A stretch of 10,953 nt of DNA, from the NCBI GenBank assembly GCA_004335635.1, contig QAXH01006349.1, positions 1 to 10,953 on the forward strand, in the 5' to 3' direction. Positions 7,853-10,953 of this stretch are shown one piece after another; position 1 is the stretch's first letter, and the number at the start of each line of letters is the position of its first letter. The notes under the pieces are model-generated. The model saw nothing but the letters and a program-made list of their open reading frames with translations. It ran no database searches and was not told the origin of the DNA. Source of the stretch: Chloromonas sp. AAM2. Its lineage: Eukaryota; Chlorophyta; Chlorophyceae; Chlamydomonadales; Chlamydomonadaceae. Made by a program: the position numbers and the translations under genes.

Positions 7853-8351
7853 CGTTCGATTTCAAATGCTGATTGTTCGACCGCTGATGCCCCTTGCGAA
7901 AGGGCTTCAGATCGTATCTGCTGCTGACGCTCGCAACTTTTAAGGCGGCTAGCAGCGGGTGTTTTTATTTGGCCTTTCTGGGCTCAAACCATTTGATGAT
8001 AAGTTGACGGTCAATGATTGCGTTTCTTCATTGTGTGCGCCACTGTGCTTGTTGATCGCCTTCACAAGCTAATCACTTCAGTCCGAGGTTACTGCCGGTG
8101 CCGTAACCTGACGTCGTTTGAAAGCCTGCGAGTACGCAATGGCGGCAACAACTCATGTCATGCCGGACTAGAACGCCTGTCTGCCGAACCGCTGGGTCCA
8201 AACCCCAGTCTGCCTCACCCTAGGCTCTGCCTGTCTCACTGGAATAATCCTGACAAGGACATGCCAAATGCATACATAGACGAGCATTAAACCAGCCAGC
8301 AAAGGAAAGGCCACCCAACGCTCATTGGAAATCTGCTCACAGGATCAACGC

Positions 8352-8517
8352 ATGCATCTCTCCATCCATGCTGTTCTGTCCCTTTCCATCGTCATCGGTC
8401 CTTGGAGCGTGCTCGCTAGCCCGGCGGATCATGACCCCATCTTTCAAGGCTGCATTGAGCACTGTCAGATGACAGGATGTGCCCCTTGGATCACACACAA
8501 CCATCAATGCCACCCAG
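8352..8517 (+). CDS. PGAP3: PGAP3 exon 1: signal peptide and first Cys cluster
   Basis: Starts at the only ATG in frame before the signal sequence; MHLSIHAVLSLSIVIG-PWSVLAS is hydrophobic with a likely cleavage after Ser23. PADHDPIFQGC then IEHCQMTGC fits the family pattern S.gd..p.f..C...C....C. Donor CCCAG|GTGTGA, phase 1. Confidence 0.88.
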
Positions 8518-10649
8518 GTGTGAAGTCTCTTCTCATATGATTAAGGAAGCATGGCAACTGCCCCTATCCAAAACACTGCCATGCACAAGCATACAGCCAT
8601 GTCTAACCGCACTGTAGGCTACCAGGTGTGCCGTTGTCAGGCATGCAGTTAATGTGCGCAGGTGCTTCATGTATGGTTTGGCTGCCTAGAACATGCATGG
8701 GCACAGCAGCAGACGTGCCTGATGTCTCTATGTGACTAGTGAACAGGGGCATGTTTGGTCATGCATGATAGGTTGGCATTTTCCATCGAGATGCATTACA
8801 TGAATGAGCGGTTGGCAGGACAGGGGAGTTCTAAATTGTTTCAGCTGCCTACCTGCCTATCCTTATCTTGTTCACCTGCCTATCGTTGTTAAGGAGATGC
8901 TTGAAATGCCATGTGATGATGAGGATGATGAGTGCACTATGGAACAGTGTCACCAGACAACCTTCCATGCATCCATGCAGCTGCTGCCTGCTGGCCTTCC
9001 AACGCAATCCCATGGGCTCTGTGGATTGCACAGTGGACATGCACAGACGACTGCAGGTGGGCTGTATGCATGGGTGCTGGCTTGGGCGCATGCCGGCCCA
9101 TGTCATCAACATCGTACATGACAGGCTGACAGTGCAACAGATACGAGGCACGCATGGTGTGCTCTACCTCGCTCCTTCTTGTATTCTCAGTCCTGTCTGC
9201 CCACCATCTCAGCCGTTACAGTTCATCCCTTTAAAGCCTCGTTGTCAAACCTCAAAAACGTTCCGCGCTCACTTCCCATCTGCATCTGATGACAGGGTGA
9301 ACTTGCCTGATTGTTTGATCCCTTGCTTGACTGTTGTTAAGAGCTATGCTTCTTTGCTCGCCTAGATCCGATCCGGTGAATGGTACAGCCGGCAAACGAT
9401 ATGTGTGTACACCAGTGTCACATGCGCCTCACGTTGCTGGTGATAGGCATTGCCAGTCACAAGGGTTAGTCAGTGCACAAGGGTTAGTCAGTGCACAAGG
9501 GTTAGTCAGTGCACAAGGATTAGTCAGTGCTCAAGGGTTTCACATCCATCGCACAATTCTTGTGTCTCGTCAACTGAAGCTTGTCACCTGTACATCGGCA
9601 ATTTTGGGCAGACCACGCCCTGTGCACACAAGGGTTGCAGACCAGTTTTCTGTGCCTCCATGTCCCAGGTACCAGTGCATGTTAGAGGTGGAGCGCTTCC
9701 ATAGGCTGCATGGGAGACCTGCACAGAAATATACAGGTACGAATTCTGGCTAAGTGGCATGATTGCAGCGGGTTGGGTGATGCGGCTGCAGGAAAGCAGC
9801 AAGGTTTGTTGCAAGGCAAGGGCCAGAACCCCTTCATTTGGATCAGTGCACTGAACCATGTCGCATTGAGTGACTGTAAGTTATACCTAGTGAACACTCA
9901 CTCATAACATTGAGAGGATATTAGTATTAGCGGATTATTAGAATGTAATGTAATCCAATCAACTCCTCCTTTGACGTGAACAGTGTGCAGTAGTTTGACT
10001 GCAGCAGAGGTAGGGTAAGGCTGACAGTAGAGTAAGGCTAGGCTTGGGTTACGAGTCAGGGAACTGGTTATCAGGTACACGCTCATAACTGGTGCTAGAT
10101 CGGTTTCTTTCACTCCCACTCACACACACACTGTCGCAGGCAAATGGCCATTCCAACGTGTTCTAGGCATGCAAGAGGCGGCGTCCGTGCTCTTCTCACT
10201 GCTAAACCTGATAACACATGTACTGGGCATTCGGCGCCTGAGGCGTGTACAACGGGCCCTGGTCAAGCCTGCAAGTTCTCAGGACAACCAACAGGCGTAC
10301 CCTTACCTGTGGCTGTGGACGCTTTACAGCTCATGCCATGTCTTTGCATGGGCATCAAGGTGGGCGGCTGAGCATCTATTATGATCGCTGAACCAAGTCA
10401 GCGTCACTTGTCAACATGGGGCTTTGTCATCCAGCAGTTATTCATGGCAACTTCTCAACACAGCTAAAGTCATTCCAAGTCTTCACTTTGTTAATTGGTA
10501 TTCTGCTGTTGTTGTCAATAGTTTGTGGTCATCACATCACTGCCAATCACTTTGCCTACTTCTCTGTCCTCATGGCGCGCAGTGCTGTGTTTCATACACG
10601 GGACACACGCTTCACTGAGCGAATAGACTACTGTGCCGCAATCACAGTG
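8352..10649 (+). CDS. PGAP3: PGAP3/PER1-like GPI-anchor remodelling protein (5' part; 3' end outside window)
   Basis: Exons 8352-8517, 8981-9056, 9669-9736, 10140-10359 and 10583-10649 join in frame to 199 codons. Seen: signal peptide (1-23), luminal CxxxCxxxxC at 34-43, WTCTDDCRYQCM (74-85), GKWPF (104-108), QEAASVLF, first membrane helices, and AVFHTRDT with His181 and Asp184. Known: PGAP3 (human) and Per1 (yeast) belong to the CREST hydrolase superfamily and remove the unsaturated sn-2 acyl chain from GPI-anchored proteins in the Golgi or ER, before a saturated chain is added. The remaining transmembrane helices and the C-terminal HxxxH motif should lie past the right edge. Family assignment is very secure; the 5' edge of exon 2 and a possible missing microexon before the last exon are not. 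Confidence 0.93.
8518..8980 (+). other. PGAP3 intron 1 (about 463 bases)
   Basis: Noncoding between the first Cys cluster and the WTCTDDC segment. It holds many ATGCAT/CATGCA words and an acidic-looking but unsupported ORF around 8900. The acceptor could also be at 8947 or 8955 without changing frame. Confidence 0.6.
8981..9056 (+). CDS. PGAP3: PGAP3 exon 2: WTCTDDC segment
   Basis: Acceptor after CATCCATGCAG, donor CTGCAG|GTGGGC, phase 1 in and 2 out. Encodes ALWIAQWTCTDDC near residues 68-80, the counterpart of W.C..DC in PGAP3/Per1. In-frame AG acceptors at 8947 and 8955 would lengthen it, so the left boundary is tentative while the right one is firm. Confidence 0.8.
9057..9668 (+). other. 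PGAP3 intron 2 (612 bases) with minisatellite
   Basis: GT-AG, phase 2. Contains the 18-base tandem repeat at 9459-9540. ORFs crossing it are open because the repeat length is a multiple of three; I see no coding character. Confidence 0.75.
9459..9540. repeat. 18-base tandem repeat, about 4.5 copies, intronic
   Basis: Unit ACAAGGGTTAGTCAGTGC at 9459, 9477 and 9495 (identical), 9513 (one change, GGATTAG), then a partial copy from 9531 (TCAAGGGTTT). Sits in PGAP3 intron 2. Confidence 0.95.
9669..9736 (+). CDS. PGAP3: PGAP3 exon 3: YQCM to KYTG
   Basis: Acceptor CATGTCCCAG, donor ATACAG|GTACGA; the Arg codon of DDCR is completed by its first base. Encodes YQCMLEVERFHRLHGRPAQK then YTG, matching YxCM......r...g....ky.G of the family. 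Confidence 0.93.
9737..10139 (+). other. PGAP3 intron 3 (403 bases)
   Basis: GT-AG, phase 1, pyrimidine- and CA-rich at its acceptor end (ACTCACACACACACTGTCGCAG). No other element recognised; ORFs on both strands here lack family features. Confidence 0.75.
10140..10359 (+). CDS. PGAP3: PGAP3 exon 4: GKWPF and first membrane helices
   Basis: Acceptor CTGTCGCAG, donor ATCAAG|GTGGGC. Encodes GKWPFQRVLGMQEAASVLFS, then a hydrophobic helix (LLNLITHVLG), a basic loop (IRRLRRVQRALVK) and a second hydrophobic segment (YLWLWTLYSSCHVFAWAS). GKWPF and QE.AS are diagnostic of PGAP3/Per1. Confidence 0.96.
10583..10649 (+). CDS. PGAP3: PGAP3 exon 5: HTRD motif
   Basis: Acceptor CATGGCGCGCAG, donor GTG|GTGAGT, phase 2 in and 0 out. 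Encodes AVFHTRDTRFTERIDYCAAI then TV; FHTRD.. .TE..DY is the strongest signature of the family, and His and Asp here belong to the conserved CREST polar set. Usually an N-x-W-F-W-S segment precedes AVFHTRD; it is not visible at the direct junction with exon 4. Confidence 0.94.
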
Positions 10650-10660
10650 GTGAGTGCCTG

Positions 10661-10953
10661 ATGCATGCGAGTCATGTGCAGTGAACGATCATGTGATCAG
10701 GCGGCGTATGATGCATGCGAGTCATGTGCAGTGAACGATCATGTGATTAGGCGGCGTATGATGCATGCGAGTCATGTGCAGTGAACGATCATGTGATCAG
10801 GCGGCGTATGATGCATGCGAGTCATGTGCAGTGAACGATCATGTGATCAGGCGGTGCGTGATGCATGCGAGTCATGTGCAGTGAATGATCATGTGATCAG
10901 GCGACGTATGATGCATGCGAGTCATGTGCAGTGAATGATCATGTGATCAGGCG
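10661..10953. repeat. 50-base tandem repeat, 5.9 copies, truncated by window end
   Basis: Units begin at 10661, 10711, 10761, 10811, 10861 and 10911, each starting ATGCATGCGAGTCATGTGCA and continuing through GTGAACGATCATGTGATC. Differences are few: GATTAG in unit 2, GGTGCGTG at the end of unit 4, GAATGATC in units 5 and 6, GCGACG in unit 5. It begins 11 bases into PGAP3 intron 5 and runs past the window. Confidence 0.97.

Larger units (their letters stand above)
7694..8351. promoter_or_regulatory. Divergent intergenic region between the two genes
   Basis: A 658-base stretch separates the start codons of the minus-strand CNB/cyclase-homology gene and the plus-strand PGAP3 gene, so both promoters and 5' leaders must lie in it unless upstream non-coding exons exist elsewhere. 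It is richer in A and T than the exons around 7800-7870 and 7950-8020. A TATA-like element lies at 7846. No tRNA or other RNA gene was recognised. The + strand ORF at 8018-8290 has no protein-like features. Confidence 0.6.

Noticed and set aside
7861..7960. Possible tRNA or small RNA gene (TTCGACC and GC-rich stems)
   Set aside because: No full B-box, no consistent cloverleaf, and no A-box at the right distance.
8018..8290. Possible small + strand gene in the intergenic region
   Set aside because: No recognisable domain, no supporting splice or promoter context; more likely leader or intergenic sequence.
8804..9121. + strand ORF with an acidic DDEDDE stretch, considered as an exon
   Set aside because: Its frame does not give the WTCTDDC motif and does not fit the phase needed by exons 1 and 3 of PGAP3.
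8868..9365. + strand ORF of 165 codons
   Set aside because: It covers PGAP3 exon 2 in a different frame from WTCTDDC and has no family features of its own.
9334..9753. + strand ORF of 139 codons with repeated QGLVSA
   Set aside because: The repeat is the intronic 18-base minisatellite; the ORF crosses PGAP3 intron 2 and overlaps exon 3 in the wrong frame.
10416..10582. Hydrophobic stretch in frame before AVFHTRD that looks like an extra membrane helix
   Set aside because: No acceptor in it matches the phase left by exon 4, and family members have no long insertion here; treated as intron.

Overview
The window looks like nuclear DNA from an intron-rich unicellular eukaryote. A green alga of the Chlamydomonadales type is the best guess, inferred from many GT-AG introns of about 170-610 bases, Ala/Gly/Gln/Pro runs in the coding parts, and a cyclic-nucleotide-binding (CNB) domain combined with a class III cyclase fold in one protein. 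I cannot name the species. Long plain ORFs are mostly misleading here: the genes show up only after splicing, and almost every + strand ORF in the left two thirds is a shadow of a minus-strand exon.

Left two thirds (1-7693, minus strand): one large gene that runs off the left edge. I assembled 16 coding exons whose GT-AG junctions all keep the reading frame, giving 1219 codons so far. Order: helical N-terminus of unknown family (residues 1-147); long disordered Ser/Gly/Ala linker with two Arg-Arg-x-Ser motifs (148-357); CNB domain (about 380-536) with a Pro/Ser-rich insert and an abnormal phosphate-binding cassette; helical/Ala-rich spacer (537-804); class III nucleotide cyclase homology domain (about 805-985) in which most catalytic positions are replaced; Gln-rich disordered tail continuing out of the window.

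Centre (7694-8351): a 658-base intergenic region between divergently transcribed genes, with a TATA-like element on the + strand and two tiny upstream ORFs facing the minus gene.

Right third (8352-10953, plus strand): the 5' part of a PGAP3/PER1 gene (GPI-anchor lipid remodelling, CREST superfamily). Five exons show a signal peptide, the Cys-rich luminal domain, GKWPF, the first membrane segments and FHTRD; the rest lies beyond the right edge. The window ends inside the fifth intron, in a 50-base tandem repeat of almost six copies.

The two genes have no obvious functional link beyond sharing a promoter region. The most interesting item is the CNB plus degenerate-cyclase protein: it looks like a cAMP-signalling scaffold or sensor built from two domains that have both lost canonical residues, with PKA-regulatory-subunit-like RRxS motifs ahead of the CNB fold.
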